Assembly (NCBI RefSeq): GCF_020740795.1
Contig: NC_067294.1
Location: 17,737,001 to 17,801,000, forward strand
DNA: 64,000 nt
Reading direction: 5' to 3'
Origin: Apus apus
Lineage: Eukaryota; Chordata; Aves; Apodiformes; Apodidae
Shown here: one piece after another, positions 35,703-47,837 of the stretch
Layout: each line of letters starts with the position of its first letter
Numbering within the stretch: position 1 is the stretch's first letter
Position numbers and translations under genes: made by a program
Notes under the pieces: model-generated
What the model was told of the DNA's origin: nothing
The model's input: the letters and a program-made list of their open reading frames with translations, nothing else
The model's database searches: none

Positions 35703-35974
35703 CTTTGCCCTTGGTCTGAGCACACAGACCATCCAGGAGCAGAAAGGACCATATTTCCTGGGAGATCTTCAGCTGAGGGAGCACTGAGATGTGCCTGAAG
35801 TGACTTCCCTGGATCTGAGCAGGGAGGATCCACACTGCTGGCATCTTCAGAGGAGGGATGTCTGGAGTTCTGGTGACAGTTGCAGGGTAGAAACTCTGCT
35901 CCTGCTTAAAGCAAATATTTTAGGAATGTCCTTCTGTCTTTTTATGTTTTGTTGTGTGGTTTTTTTCTCTTTTA

Positions 35975-36972
35975 GTGTCTGCTGAGAACTCCAAGAAAAG
36001 CTGGAGCAGGACAGAAGTGCAGCTGGGGAATGTGCAGTGTAGGATTCAGGACTCTCCAGCCAACACAGAGGAGAGTGACAAATCTGTGGGCAAAAAAAAA
36101 AGGACAATGTCCTTTTGCTTTTAGGAAGAAACACGTTTCAAAGTGGAAGGTGAGCTGTGGCTGAAGGGATTCATGGGTGGCAGCAAAGTGTGGAGAGGGA
36201 GGGAAAGGGTCCCTGATGTGGGAAAAGGCTTTTTGGTTGTGGTGTGGACCGTGGAGGACTCCTCTGCAACTGGGAGGGATCCTGCAGAGCTTTTTGCTGT
36301 CGTCAGGGGATCTCTGACATTCTGAGCCTTCTTGACAGATGCACATTCCTTCTTTTGGCCTTTGGGGCAGGAGGTGTGAGGCCCAAACCCTGAGCCAGGG
36401 AGGCTGGATTCACCTCAGCCTGGTGATGGTGGTGCCTTGGAGCAGAGAGGAACCACAGACAGAGCTGGATGTTGCCATGCTTGGTGGTCTGATGCTCACT
36501 CTGATGTTTTCACATGATGGTTGTTTATGGTCCTTGATTTCTGGGGTTTGCACCTTTCTTAGGGATGCCAAGTTACAAGGAACAAGGAACCTCTGGATGG
36601 AATGGAGCCAGGACCTTCTGTTTGACCCCCAGGAAATGGCTGCTGGCACCTTCTTCCTGGGACTGAGCAACTTCAGAAATAAGTTCCTGGTGAGCAAGAT
36701 GTCCTTTCCTCTTCTTATTCTTAACTGTTTCCTTCACTGCTCAGACTGCCATGCTTCTTACCCCCCCTCTTCCACAGAGGGATGTTAATTGTGTGGTTTT
36801 CCCCCCACCCCCTCCATCCTGCAGCCCCTCAGCAGTTGTTTCTCCTGTTCTCCAGGAAGCTGTCAAGGAGAATCAGAAGCAGCACGAAGCAGGTGATACA
36901 TGGTGCACAGCTGGCAAAGGAGGAGACAGGAGCAGAGAGAGCAGCTGAGACATGAGTGCAGGTATGAGGTGC
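35975..36972 (+). pseudogene. DIAPH1: DIAPH1 (diaphanous formin 1) remnant: three FH2/C-terminal exons, frameshifted
   Basis: DIAPH1 is a Rho-activated formin that nucleates actin. Three collinear exon relics match its end. (a) 35975-36105: VSAEN, then LQEKLEQ after an apparent 1-base loss near 35990, then QLGNVQCRIQDSPANTEESD-KSVG back in the first frame; no donor is left. (b) 36552-36689: FLRDA, then LLFDPQEMAAGTFFLGLSNF-RNKFL, about 9 residues shorter than the mammalian exon, without an AG acceptor at the expected place but with a perfect gtgagc donor. (c) 36856-36972: a good acceptor (tctccag), EAVKENQKQHEA, then AQLAKEE in frame +1 (36905), REQL in frame +2 (36936) and DMSA back in frame 0 (36949). 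Two exons therefore use several frames, and a TGA closes the AQLAKEE frame. The strand and position between HDAC3 and PCDHG match mammalian DIAPH1. Seen: motifs and shifts. Inferred: loss of function. Assembly error is a less likely alternative. The terminal exon and most upstream exons are not recognisable. Confidence 0.82.
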
Positions 36973-37007
36973 AACTGGGTGCTTGGGAGAGCTGGAGTTT
37001 TGGACTG

Positions 37008-37440
37008 AATCTTTGAGTGGTTTGGGGTGGAAGGGACCTTAAAGATCATCCAGTTCCAAACACCAGGCAGGGACACCTCCCACCAGCCCAGGTTGCTCCA
37101 AGCCCCATCCAACCTGCCCTTCAACACTGCCAGGGATGGGGCAGCCACAGCTTCCCTGGGCAACCTGGGCCAGGCTCTCACCACCCTCACAGCAAAGAAT
37201 TTCCTCCTCATGTCTCACCCAAATCTCCCTCTTCCAGTTTTAATCCATCCCCCTCATCCCAGCCCTCCCTGCCCTTGTCCCCAGTCCCTCCCCAGCTTTC
37301 CTGGAGCCCCTTCAGGCACTGGAAGCTGCTCTAAGGTCTCCCTGGAGCCTTCTCTTCTCCAGGCTGAACACCCCAACTCTCCCAGCCTGGCTCCAGAGCA
37401 GAGCTGCTCCAGCCCTGGGATCATCTCCGTGGCCTGAAGT
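37008..37440 (-). mobile_element. CR1 LINE, subfamily A
   Basis: Reverse, starting tttgagtggtttggggtgga, directly after the last DIAPH1 relic. Confidence 0.93.
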
Positions 37441-37979
37441 GCCTGCACAGCCCTGCTCATACCTTGTGTGGAGAGCTAGAGGCAAAGAGAGGGATTCTGT
37501 GGAGCTGCATCCCCAGGGCTGCAGGCTGGGGCCAGCATGGGCAGCTCTGCTCTGCTGAGAGGGTGAGTCCTGAGAGCAGCAATCTGCAGATTTCCCTGCA
37601 GAGCTTTACACTGGGCTGTTGTAACCAGACCCACCTGGACCAATAAACCCATCTTCAGTGATGTGCAAAGCTACTGAGAGGCTGGGAACCTTGCCAGGCC
37701 TGAGGGCCACCTCGAGAGGGCTTGTGCCTGTATGAAATGCAGCAGGTTGCATGTCCCACCAGAAGCCTGTGCTGCCTGGCACTGCTGTGGCCCTGCTCTC
37801 CATCTCCTCCCTTGTTTTCTTGGGAGGCCTGGTGGGTATGAGCCACAGAGCTCTTCTGCTCCCTTCCCAAAAAGCAGCCCAGCTCTGTTGGTGCAGCAGT
37901 CTGGTATTGGGCTCCTCTCTGCCAACCACACATGTTTCCAATTTATTTGTAAACACGTTGTAAAAGGGGGAGGGAGATG

Positions 37980-38228
37980 GTCCATGGATTAAAACTGAAA
38001 GAGGGGTGATTTAGATGAGGCATTAGGAGGAAATCCTTTGCTGTGAGGGTGGTGAGAGCCTGGCCCAGGTTGCCCAGGGAAGCTGTGGCTGCCCCATCCC
38101 TGGCAGTGTTGAAGGGCAGGTTGGATGGGGCTTGGAGCAGCCTGGGCTGGTGGGAGGTGTCCCTGCCTGGTGTTTGGAACTGGATGATCTTTAAGGTCCC
38201 TCCAACCCAAACTGTTCTGTGATATAAA
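37980..38228 (+). mobile_element. CR1 LINE, subfamily A
   Basis: From ccatggattaaaactgaaag to tccctccaacccaaactgtt and ctgtgatat. It lacks the 'catg' of catgcaggg in the 3' end (cctgcctggtgtttggaact), a variant shared with 37050-37070. Confidence 0.92.
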
Positions 38229-40885
38229 CAGTCTGATGACCTTTCCCAGCGCTGTACCCTGAACCTGGGAGCACCAAAACCAGTGGGACAACCTCTGTGG
38301 GGTCACCTTGAGATGGTTGTGATGCCCCAGGTTCCTCAGGCTGTGCCCTTACCCCTGAGTGAATCCTACAACAGCAGTGAAGGATTTGGGGAGCAGAAGG
38401 GGCCTGACACCCCTCCCTTGGCCAGATGAATGGCAAAGCCACCTTCTCATGTCACTGCTGTCCCCTTTCCAACACGGGTGTAGATCCAACCATCTCCCTT
38501 TGTAACAAAACTGCCATTTCCTTCACCTTTTTCCCCCATTCCATTAGGACTTTGATGACTTTAAGGCAGGAATTCTCCTGACCTGCTGCTACTGCAGGCG
38601 CAGCCCCTGCTGCCCCCAGCAGTGACAAGTGACCCCTCTCAGCAGTGGGGTTTGAATTCAACCTTCTGCTTGGCCCAGGAGGTTAATGTGGCTCTGAGAA
38701 CACCCTGTGCTGTCCCCACAGCGTGGCCTTTCTCCCTCAGGCTGCTCCCTGCTGCCAGACACATTCTTCACTTCCAACATATGGACTCAATTACTGTCCC
38801 TCTCCCATCATTTCCTGCCTCTTTGCCTTTCCTGCAACACATCCCCTCCTCCTGGCAGCTTGAACTCCCGTGGTGAGATGCTCTGCAAGGCTCTCACATT
38901 CCTCCCTGCCTCCCTCCCACTGCTTTGCTGCCTCTGACGGGGTGATCCTGATCCAGAGAAGGCTGCAGACCCCCCCACTGTCCCTAGAGCAGAGCTCAGG
39001 AACCTCCAGGGCTTGGCTTCCCACAGCAAAACTAGCCAGCCCCCTGAGTGCAGGTCCCAGCTCCCCCGGGTGGAGATCCCCACCCTGCCCCAGCATCGTT
39101 CCTACATCACCCTGTAGTTCTCAGCCAAGGCTTTAGGCTTTTTTTTTCCCTCTTCCCTTTTGAGGCTGGTGCCTTTCTGAGCCTCCATGCTTGGAAAGGA
39201 GCATCCAGCCACTCTGGGTTTCTCCTGTTGGCTTCTTTCCTGGGCATCATGTCCTGCAGAAAAGCCCCATGGCCCACAGCTTCTGCCTTCTCCATCAGTG
39301 CTCCTCTCCAGCCCTGCTCTGGGGGAGCCCTGGGTCCCTGTTGCTTTGGGGTGCTGGGAGTTTCACAGCAATCTGGGCTGATTGGAGGGGCAGGGGGAGA
39401 TGGAAACAGTTAAATCACACAAAGGAACCAGCTAATGATTCCCAGCCCCTCGCTGGCAGGTCTCAGCTTTCGGAAGGGGGTCTGGCCAGCAGCTGTGCCA
39501 GCAATTGTAGCTCCAAAAGCATGTTTTCTTTCTGTGTCAGCTTTCATCCCTGGCCCCTCTGGATTCCCCTGGCTCCCACGGATGCCAGAGTTTCCAGGGC
39601 TCCTGCTGCTACGAGGCCCTGTGACTGTTTTCCTCCAACGATGGAGTTAGATCATGGAGGGGATGAGGAAGGCACTGTTCCCTCCCTGCCTGCTTCCTGC
39701 CCCATCCTTCCCCAAGGATCCAAGAGATGCAGCAGCTCTTGCAAATGGAAAGAAAAGCTGCAGCTTCTGCACCTTTGGACCCTGGAGCAGCTTGGGGTGA
39801 AGCTCGGGGCAAGATCCAACAAGTATCTGTGGCTGAGCAGCTTCACCTGCAGGAGCCTGGTGGTGTCATAAGACTGACATGGTTAAATAGATGTGGCCTT
39901 TATATATAGTATAATCATAATAATCCATGTTATAATAAGCCTGGCTGCTCTGTGTCCAGGTTCTGGCATCTAAGGTCACCGAGCCCCAGCAACAGCCACA
40001 TGAGAACTGGTTTTCCCTGTGGCTGTGGTTTGTGGGCTGGTGTTCAGTTCTTTCCCAGCCCACTGCCCCCCCAAGGAGCAGGAATTCCTGGGGACCTCCG
40101 GAGTGCCAGGGCCCTGCTGCCCAGTTCCCAGGGAGCCCCTTGCGTGACCCCAGACTAACTCGGCGCTGCTTTTCCTGCCCACAGCAGGAGCACGTCGGGG
40201 GGAGCTCTGCCCTCAGGAGCATCACCTGGAACATGTAGCACCTCCCTCCCTTCTTCCTCCTCTTCTCCTGATGCCTTTTCCTATCGCAGGCAGTGGTGGC
40301 AGCACCGAGAGGGAAAGCCTGAACTTCCCAGATCAGGTAAAGTATAAAGGAAAAGAACAAACCCAGAGGCAGTGAAAGCAGAGGTGAGGCAGGGACCCCA
40401 ACTTCAGTGTCCTGGCATCCTTCCTCAGCCTTCCAGTCCCCTTGTCTGCCTCGGGCTGGGGTCAATCTGAAGTCCCCATTGGGCCACCACCCTGTCTCTT
40501 CCTTGGAGACCCTTCCCAGCAGCTCAGACACCCTCCCTGGCCTTGGCACCAGTGGGTGGGTAAGTGGAAGAAATCAGAGAGTCCTGCTGGAGCCTGTGAC
40601 TTGCTGCTGCCGTTCAGACAAGCCCCCAAAGCTCCCAGAGCCCCCACGGGTGAATCTGGACTGGTTTGCTCCCAGAGGAGCACCTCAGCCAGCCAGAGTC
40701 ACGGTGATGGGTGTCAACTCCCCTCCATGGAGCCCCCCTCTGACCTGTGGGGCTGTCTGCCCCCCCCTCCATCCTCACGGGCTCCTTTCACTACCCAAAA
40801 GCTGGGTCTGGTAGCCAGGCTTCCTCCCCCAGGCTGCCCTTCCCCAGCCTGCTGGTGCTGTCCCTGCCCTCTCAGCCATGTTCCA

Positions 40886-41505
40886 AGGGTGCTGGGTGCC
40901 CAGGGGTGCTGGGTGTTCAGGGGTGCTGGGTGTTCCACGTGTGCGGGGTGTTCCAGGAGTGCTGGGTTTTCAGGGGTGCTGGGTGCTCAGGGGTGCTGGG
41001 TGTTCCAGGGGCCCTGGGTGCCCAGGGGTGCTGGGTGTTCCAGGGGTGCTGGGTGCCCAGGGGTGCTGGGTGTTCAGGGGTGCTGGGTGTTCCACGTGTG
41101 CTGGCTGCCCAGGGGTGCTGGGTGTTCCAGGGGCACTGGATGTTCCACGTGTGCTGGGTGCCCAGGGGCGCTGGATGTTCCAGGGGTGCTGGGTGCTCAG
41201 GAATGCTGGGTGTTCCAGGGGTGCTGGGTGCCCAGGGATGCTGGGTGTCCAGGGGTGCTGGGTGTCCAGGGGTGCTGGGTGCCCAGGGGTGCTGGGTGTC
41301 CAAGGGTGCTGGGTGTTCAGGGGTGCTGGATGTTCCAGGGATGCTGGGTGTTCCAGGGGCTCTGGATGTCCAGGGGTGCTGGCTGCCCAGGGGCACTGGG
41401 TGTTCAGGGGTGCTGGGTGCCCAGGGGTGCTGGGTGTCCAGGGGTGCTGGGTGTCCAAGGGTGCTGGGTGTTCAGGGGTGCTGGGCGCCCAGGGGTGCCG
41501 GCAGG
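40886..41505. repeat. Variable 16-19-bp minisatellite (GGTGCTGGGTG core)
   Basis: About 36 units sharing ggtgctgggtg followed by one of ttcagg, ttccagg, tccagg, cccagg or ctcagg. The unit length varies, so no single frame is kept. Confidence 0.95.
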
Positions 41506-41946
41506 TGGCAGCGCGCGCAGGCAGCACGGGCGGGCAGGAAAGGCTCTCGCAGATGTTTAACGGGATTTTACAGCTCTGGGTTTCATCAGGAGCTTCTGTC
41601 AGGGAAACCGGCTCTGCCGACATCCCGGCCTTAACCCCCTGGGTGCCGGCAGAGGCTGCGAGCCCCGGGGAGCTCCAGTTCCAGGCTGGTGGGAGGGACC
41701 TGTGTCTGGAGCTGACAACCTCTGCCTGGCTTGGCAGGCCCGAACGGGCTGGGTTCTTTAGCTGTGGGGTTTTGGGGACCTTTGGGAACCTGCTCCTGTG
41801 CTGTTGGAGCACAAGGCTGTGGCCCCGGGGGTGTGTGTGTGGGGGTTTCCATCTTCCAGCTGAGTGTCCTGTGCTCCTGTTCCAGCTTGGAAGGCTCCAC
41901 ACAAAGAGGGATCAGCAGGCAAGGATGGGTGCAAGTCTCCCGGGTT

Positions 41947-42060
41947 CCCAGCCAGGGGGAGAAGATGTCCTGCACACCCCTGCTCCCAGCCAGGGGGAGA
42001 AGATGTCCTGCACACCCCTGCTCCCAGCCAGGGGGAGAAGATGTCCTGCACACCCCTGCT
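41947..42060. repeat. 38-bp perfect tandem triplication
   Basis: Three identical units beginning cccagccagggggagaagat and ending ccctgct. Confidence 0.97.
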
Positions 42061-43212
42061 CCCAGCACGTCTCGTCCTAAGCTGCGGCAGCACCTCCCTT
42101 GGGGCTGAGGCTGGACAGGAGAGGCCAGGGGAGCTGCACTGCCCCTGGGGGGTGGCAGCAGGTGGGTCAGCCCTGCACATGGCTCCCCCGGGGGTGACAT
42201 CCCCTTGTTGCTAGGCAGGGCGAGCAGCTGAGCCCGGGCTAATCTGCTTAGCGGCCTGAGCAGCATCAGGAGAGTGAAAGGGAGATTAGAGAGCAGGGCG
42301 GTGGCAGCAACCCGGGCTGCTCATTGGAGGGGAGCAAGGAGACAAATGGGCCAAGCAGAGAGGGGAGAAGAGCCTGGGGGAGATCAGCAGAGGAGCCAGC
42401 CAGGTCTCCGTCGGCAGCAGAGAGCCCAACAGCTGGGATCTCTGGGGAAGTGAAAGGCATTCGACAACATGCCCAAAAATCCCGGCAGAGCAGCCCCCAC
42501 CCCCTCCTCCTCCTCGGGAGGAAGATGTTGCCAGGCAGTTTGGGTCCTAATCCGTTCCCTCCCGTCCAGAGGGGGGGAGGTGGGTGCCTCCCCACCCCCT
42601 GTCATACCCGTGGGGCATGGAAACGTTCCCTCAAAGCATCTAGACTGGAAAACGCTGGGTTTACCCTGAGAGAAACGGAGGAGCAGGATATGGAATATTT
42701 ATTGTCCCCTTTCCATGAGACAAGATGCTGGTTTCTGCAGCAGAGCAGGGGGTGAGGCTGGTGCTCACAAAGCCTCCGTGAAGGAGTCCAGGTCCTGGGC
42801 TTTGTTCCCAGTTCCTGTTTCACAAGGTCTTGTGGTTTCTTTTGCAGGTGACAGACAGGACCAGAGTGATGGATGTTTTACAGGAAGCCTCCTGGGAGCA
42901 GGGGAGGGTGACAGGGTGGGTGCTGCTCACCAGGCTTTGCCACCTCTGCATTTCCTCCTGCAGGGCTGGAAAAAATAAATGGTGCCTGCTATTGCTACTT
43001 GGTGTTTGTTCCCTCCTCTCAGCTGTCAAGGAAACCATGGCATGGTTCACATACCCAGCTGGTATTGCTGCACTTGCTGACGTGTTCCATCCTTTTCATC
43101 TACATCCAAAATAGCTTCTCCAGCCCTCTCTGCTGGCTCACACAGCTCCTTTCACTGTGCTCTCCCCCCTCTTCTTCTGCCCGGTGATGGGGACTGGGAC
43201 ACCAGACTTTCC

Positions 43213-43462
43213 CAGAATCATAAAAATCACAGAACAGTTTGGGTTGGAAGGGACTCCTTGTCAAACCTGACACCTCCAGGGAGGCATTCCTGCTCTCTGA
43301 GCAACCTGTTCTGGTGTTTCACCCCCCTGATCGTAAACATTTCTTCCTTATTTTTCATCCAGATCTCCCCTCTTCTGGTTTAGAGCCATCACCCCTCGTC
43401 CTGTCACTGCAGACCCTGCAAAAAAGTCTTCACTCAGGCTCAGGAGGCAGAATTGTGCCTTT
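43213..43462 (-). mobile_element. CR1 LINE, another subfamily
   Basis: Reverse: agaatcataaaaatcacaga, then gtttgggttggaagggactc. The body (acctccagggaggcattcct) differs from subfamilies A to C. Confidence 0.85.
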
Positions 43463-45494
43463 TAAGTGTCATCAAAACTGGACTGGATACACTTCTCCAG
43501 AAAGACTCACAGGGATGGGACAAGCTGAGGTGGTAGTGGGATCTACAGGGATACCCCCAGCTACAGGAAAAGAGAGAGATGGGGCTTGTACCATGGTAGG
43601 GGTGGAAGGGAGAGAGATCAGGAAGGTCTGGAAAAGGAGGCAGCTTGGAAGTAGGTTCAGAGATGATGTGGTTTGAGGAGATAAGAGTGTGAAGGAGATC
43701 TTAGAGCAGCTTATGTGCTGCTGGAAGGCCCTGAATGGGAGACTCTGGGTACAGGAGATGTGATGGGCTCAGGGTGGAAAAGAAAACAGAGGAAAACAAG
43801 ACCCAAAGTGGGATGGAGGACACGTGGTGCTGAATCAGAGGTGGCTGCAAGCCAGTGACCAGATGAGAAGAGTGGGGCAGGAAGTTCAGCCAAGCATTTG
43901 GAAAAAGAAAACCCGTGTAAAGATGTAAAAAAGACGAAGCTACAACTTTTTTTGTTTCAAATACAGGAGGAGCTGGGTCAGGAGAAGCATGGAGAGAAGC
44001 CTCCAACTCAGGTTCAGCAGCCTGGGGTGGCACTGGGGTGTTGGCTCATCTTGTACCTGCAGGAAGGGGCAGGGATTGGGAGGAACAGCCTGCTCTGCCC
44101 CTTGGTCTCAGCAGGGTCCAAGGCTGAGGTGTGGTTAGTACAGCTCTGCAGCCCCACAAGCCCCTGGTGCCCACCTGGGAATGTGTCTGGGGGCTGTTGG
44201 ACTTGCAGGATGTCTGTGTTCCCCCACGAGTGACAGGACCACAGCCATGAGCAGCTCCACGGGTGCTCCTAGGCCACCTCAGCTGCTGGTGACATGCCCT
44301 GTGTCCCCTTGACATCTCCCTGACTTGGCTTCACCCTTCAGGCCCTTCCCTTAGGTCTGCTCTGGTGGCAGGAAGCTCTGCTGCCGTGACCCAAACCCGG
44401 GGGGCACTCACAGCCACCTCAGACCCAGCTGCCCAGGCAGGGGGGGTTTCCCTGCCCACAGCTACAAAAACAAGAGGCCCTGACTCTCTGCCTGCAGGGC
44501 CCAAGGGCTGGGGGGGGGGTCTCTGACCCCTTTTTTCCTAGAAGGTGGTTTCTGTTCAGTGTGGCATCCATGTGGTCCTGTTGTGGTTTCACCTTGGGGA
44601 AGGGGGGGGCAGCTAAACACCCCCAGCCACGAAGCAGCTGAACAGATGGGAAGTGGGGAATGAATTCCTCCCTTTCCTTTGCTTGCAGGCTCAGCTGCTG
44701 CTTCCCCTCTTCCACTGCCTTTATCTCAACCCTTCTGACCTGAGGGGAGGTGGAGCTGCCCACCAGGGTCCTCAGCAGGTCCCAAAGCCTGTGCTGGTTT
44801 CACCATGGCCACACTCTGCTCTGCCAGCCTGGATTTGCAGAGGACCCTGCTGGATCCAACGTTTTTCCAAACCCTTGTCCCCGGGAGCCTCCTGCCTGCT
44901 GCTGTGCAGTCCCCGGGAGCTTTTCCCAGCGGGATGTGTGGTGCTTCTCCAGCTGTCAGGACATTTCTCCATCCCCTGTCACGGCTGCCGAGGAGCAGGG
45001 GTGGGAGCTCAGCCTGAGCCTTGTCAGCTCTGATCTCCAGCTCCCCTCCTGCCCAGGCAGCTGGTGGCAATTCAGCCACGAGCAGCTCTATTCATGCAGT
45101 CTCAAGGAATGGGAAAAACCACCAGGCTTCTGCTTAACAGCTTAAAAGGGGGGGGGGCAAGGTCAGTGAAAGGGGAGCAGAGTGAGAAAGGCATGGGGAA
45201 CTCAGCAGGGCACACAGACACACACAAGAGCTCAAAGTCCTTCTCCAGCCCGGCCCAGCACTTGTCCTACCCCCAGAGCTTCAGCCAGAGGGTTCCAAAT
45301 TGGTTTGTGGTTGGAGTGACTCAACCAGTGTCCTTTTCTGTCACCCCGACGTCACCCGTGTGCCGTCTGCTCCCGGCCAGGCAGCAGGGTGCCAGCAGGA
45401 AATCCATTGGGAACCCATCCCTCCCTCCCCGAGCTCCCTGAGGCCCCGAGATTCCAAAGGGAAGAGCGAGGGTTGAGCCAGGCTGGGTGCAAGG

Positions 45495-45866
45495 GGTTGC
45501 TCAGCCTGGAGAAGAGAAGGCTCCAGGGAGACCTGAGAGCACCTGCCAGTGCCTGAAGGGGCTCCAGGAAAGCTGGGGAGGGGCTTGGGACAGGGAGGGA
45601 GAGGACAAGGGGCAATGGTTTCAAGCTGGAAGAGGGGAGATTTAGGGGAGATAAGGAAGAAATTCTTGAGTGTGAGGGTGGTGAGAGCCTGGCCCAGGTT
45701 GCCCAGGGAAGCTGTGGCTGCCCCATCCCTGGCAGTGTTGAAGGGCAGGTTGGATGGGGCTTGGAGCAGCCTGGGCTGGTGGGAGGTGTCCCTGCCCATG
45801 CAGGGGGTTGGATCCTGATGATCTTTTAGGTCCCTTCCAAGCTGAACCAGTCTGTGATTCTTCTTC
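45495..45866 (+). mobile_element. CR1 LINE, subfamily A
   Basis: From ggttgctcagcctggagaag to cccttccaagctgaaccagt. Confidence 0.93.
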
Positions 45867-46904
45867 CTCACACAGGATGAAGCAGGGATGCACAGAGCAG
45901 AGACATCTTCCCCATTGTCCCATTGCTCAGGCTGCTCCTGGTTTGTGGGGGATGATGATGATGGTCACCTAACCCCCAGCCTAGGCCAGGCTGCAGCCTT
46001 TGCCACTGGGTGCAGTCATCACACCAGGCAAAAACCTGCATGTCCCAGGTAGGAGGCAGCAATTTCTGAGCCTTCCTGGAATGTTTTTGCCAGTTCCCCA
46101 TAAAGCCACTGCAATCCCAGGTCAGGTCTGCTGGGGATGACCAAAAACTGGCATCTTTGGGCATGGGTCTCTAGCCTTGGTCAAGCCATAACTACTCATT
46201 GCTCAAAATACTCTTAATGTTTGGTAGCTCCAGAGTTTTCCTTTTCCCTGCTGCTGATGGCATGAGATGGCAGTTGATAAAACCCACCTGGATTTCCAAA
46301 GAGGTCTCCTAAAGGAGCTAAGAGGCCATGGGAGGAGTGGGGAGGTTCCTGCCTGCCTGCCAACCCCTCCTCTAACAGGCTGAAAAGGCAGAGAGCAAAA
46401 TACATCAGGAGGAGAGCGAAGAGCAGGAATATTCCTGACAATATTTCAGTAGGAAAAAAACCAAAGGCCGTGGAGAGCTGGAGAAAGAGCTCACCTGGTG
46501 CTTGGTGGTTTGCAGCACCTCGGAGGGGTTGTCTTTGCTTCTGTGTCTTTCCCTTTTACCTCCAGGAGCTGGAGGATGCTCCCAGCTCATCACAAACCCC
46601 AACATTTCCATCCAATGTCTAGGAATCTCTGGGAAAGGAAGGAAAAGCAACCCTACCCATGGCTTTTATATTTCATTTCATTTCATTTTCTGTGCTGAGC
46701 TGCCTGCAGCTGGGGCTCCCCTGCCTGCAGAGGGACATGACAAGCTGGGAAAGGTGCAGAGGGAGGCAGCAGGGATGGTTGGTTTGACCCGGGGCTGCTT
46801 AAACCCCAGAAAAGGGGGGTGAAATGACAAGCTGGAGATGTTTGTGTCTCTTCCACAAGAAGAGGGGAGGGATTTCAGCTTCACAGCTCTTCCCTGCACA
46901 GGGT

Positions 46905-46934
46905 GTTGGGGGGGGGGGAGGGGGGGGGGAGTTG
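46905..46934. repeat. G-rich tract
   Basis: Two runs of at least ten G separated by a single A. Confidence 0.85.
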
Positions 46935-47075
46935 ACAGGGGTTGAAAGAAAGCAACGGGATGTGTTTATAGGAGGAACAGGTGGGAGGATGTGAGAAGAT
47001 TCACTGGTTGAGGAAGATGAGAGTGTTGGCGGGGGTGAGAGGGAATATTTGGGATCTGTGAGGAGTGGAGGGAGG

Positions 47076-47297
47076 AAGGGAGGGAAGGAAGGAAGGAAGG
47101 AAGGAAGGAAGGAAGGAAGGAAGGAAGGAAGGAAGGAAGGAAGGAAGGAAGGAAGGAAGGAAGGAAGGAAGGAAGGAAGGAAGGAAGGAAGGAAGGAAGG
47201 AAGGAAGGAAGGAAGGAAGGAAGGAAGGAAGGAAGGAAGGAAGGAAGGAAGGAAGGAAGGAAGGAAGGAAGGAAGGAAGGAAGGAAGGAAGGAAGGA
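47076..47297. repeat. (GGAA)n tetranucleotide array, about 220 bp
   Basis: Uninterrupted aagg units after a short ggaggaagggaggg lead. All-purine on the + strand. Confidence 0.98.
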
Positions 47298-47837
47298 GGC
47301 TGCTGGGGTGGTGCTGGGTGCTGAGAAGAGGTTCAGCCGGGAGGAGGAGCAGGATGGCTCTGCCCGGGGGAAGGGAGAAGCTGGTGCTGCGGGTTGGGGC
47401 TCAGGAGAGGGGGACGCGGGAGAGCCCTGGGGGGCTGCGGGGTCAGCGGGGGTGGCAGAGGAAGGAGGACAAGAGGTGCATTGAGCCCGGGCTCCTGCTC
47501 TCAGCCCTGTAGCTGCGCTCCGGTCCAGCTGGCGGGAGGGAGGGGACATCGCTCTGCTTTCTGCGGGAGCCCCGAGGGGATCAGAGCGCAGAGCCCGGCA
47601 GCTCTGAATGCTGCCTGTGTTGGCTGCACAAACCCAACGCTTCTTCATCCCCGAAATGCTTCGTCCCCACAGGCTGCCAGACCACAAACGGGGGGGGGGG
47701 GGGACCCGAGACCATCCGGAGGGGCTGAGCCAGCAACAGCAGCACCCACGCAGGCTGCACACACCAGGGTCCTGCAACCACAAACACCCACCCTGCCCAG
47801 GGGACATCTTGCTAGCAGAGCTGGAAGGGGACAGGAA

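Larger units (their letters stand above)
27698..35974. other. Probable former body of DIAPH1; no intact exon
   Basis: Mammalian DIAPH1 exons would be expected here. I find no clear GBD, FH1 or core FH2 coding sequence. Possible weak splice-like fragments (about 31511-31570, 32357-32420) are too short to call. The region has seven CR1 pieces, a G17 run and AT-rich tails. Confidence 0.5.

Noticed and set aside
40442-42080. Frames of 295 to 400 residues rich in GVLGVQGCW
   Set aside because: Minisatellite translation, with frames open in several phases at once.
47001-47807. 268-residue minus frame with FLPS repeats and + frames with KEGR repeats
   Set aside because: Translation of the GGAA array.
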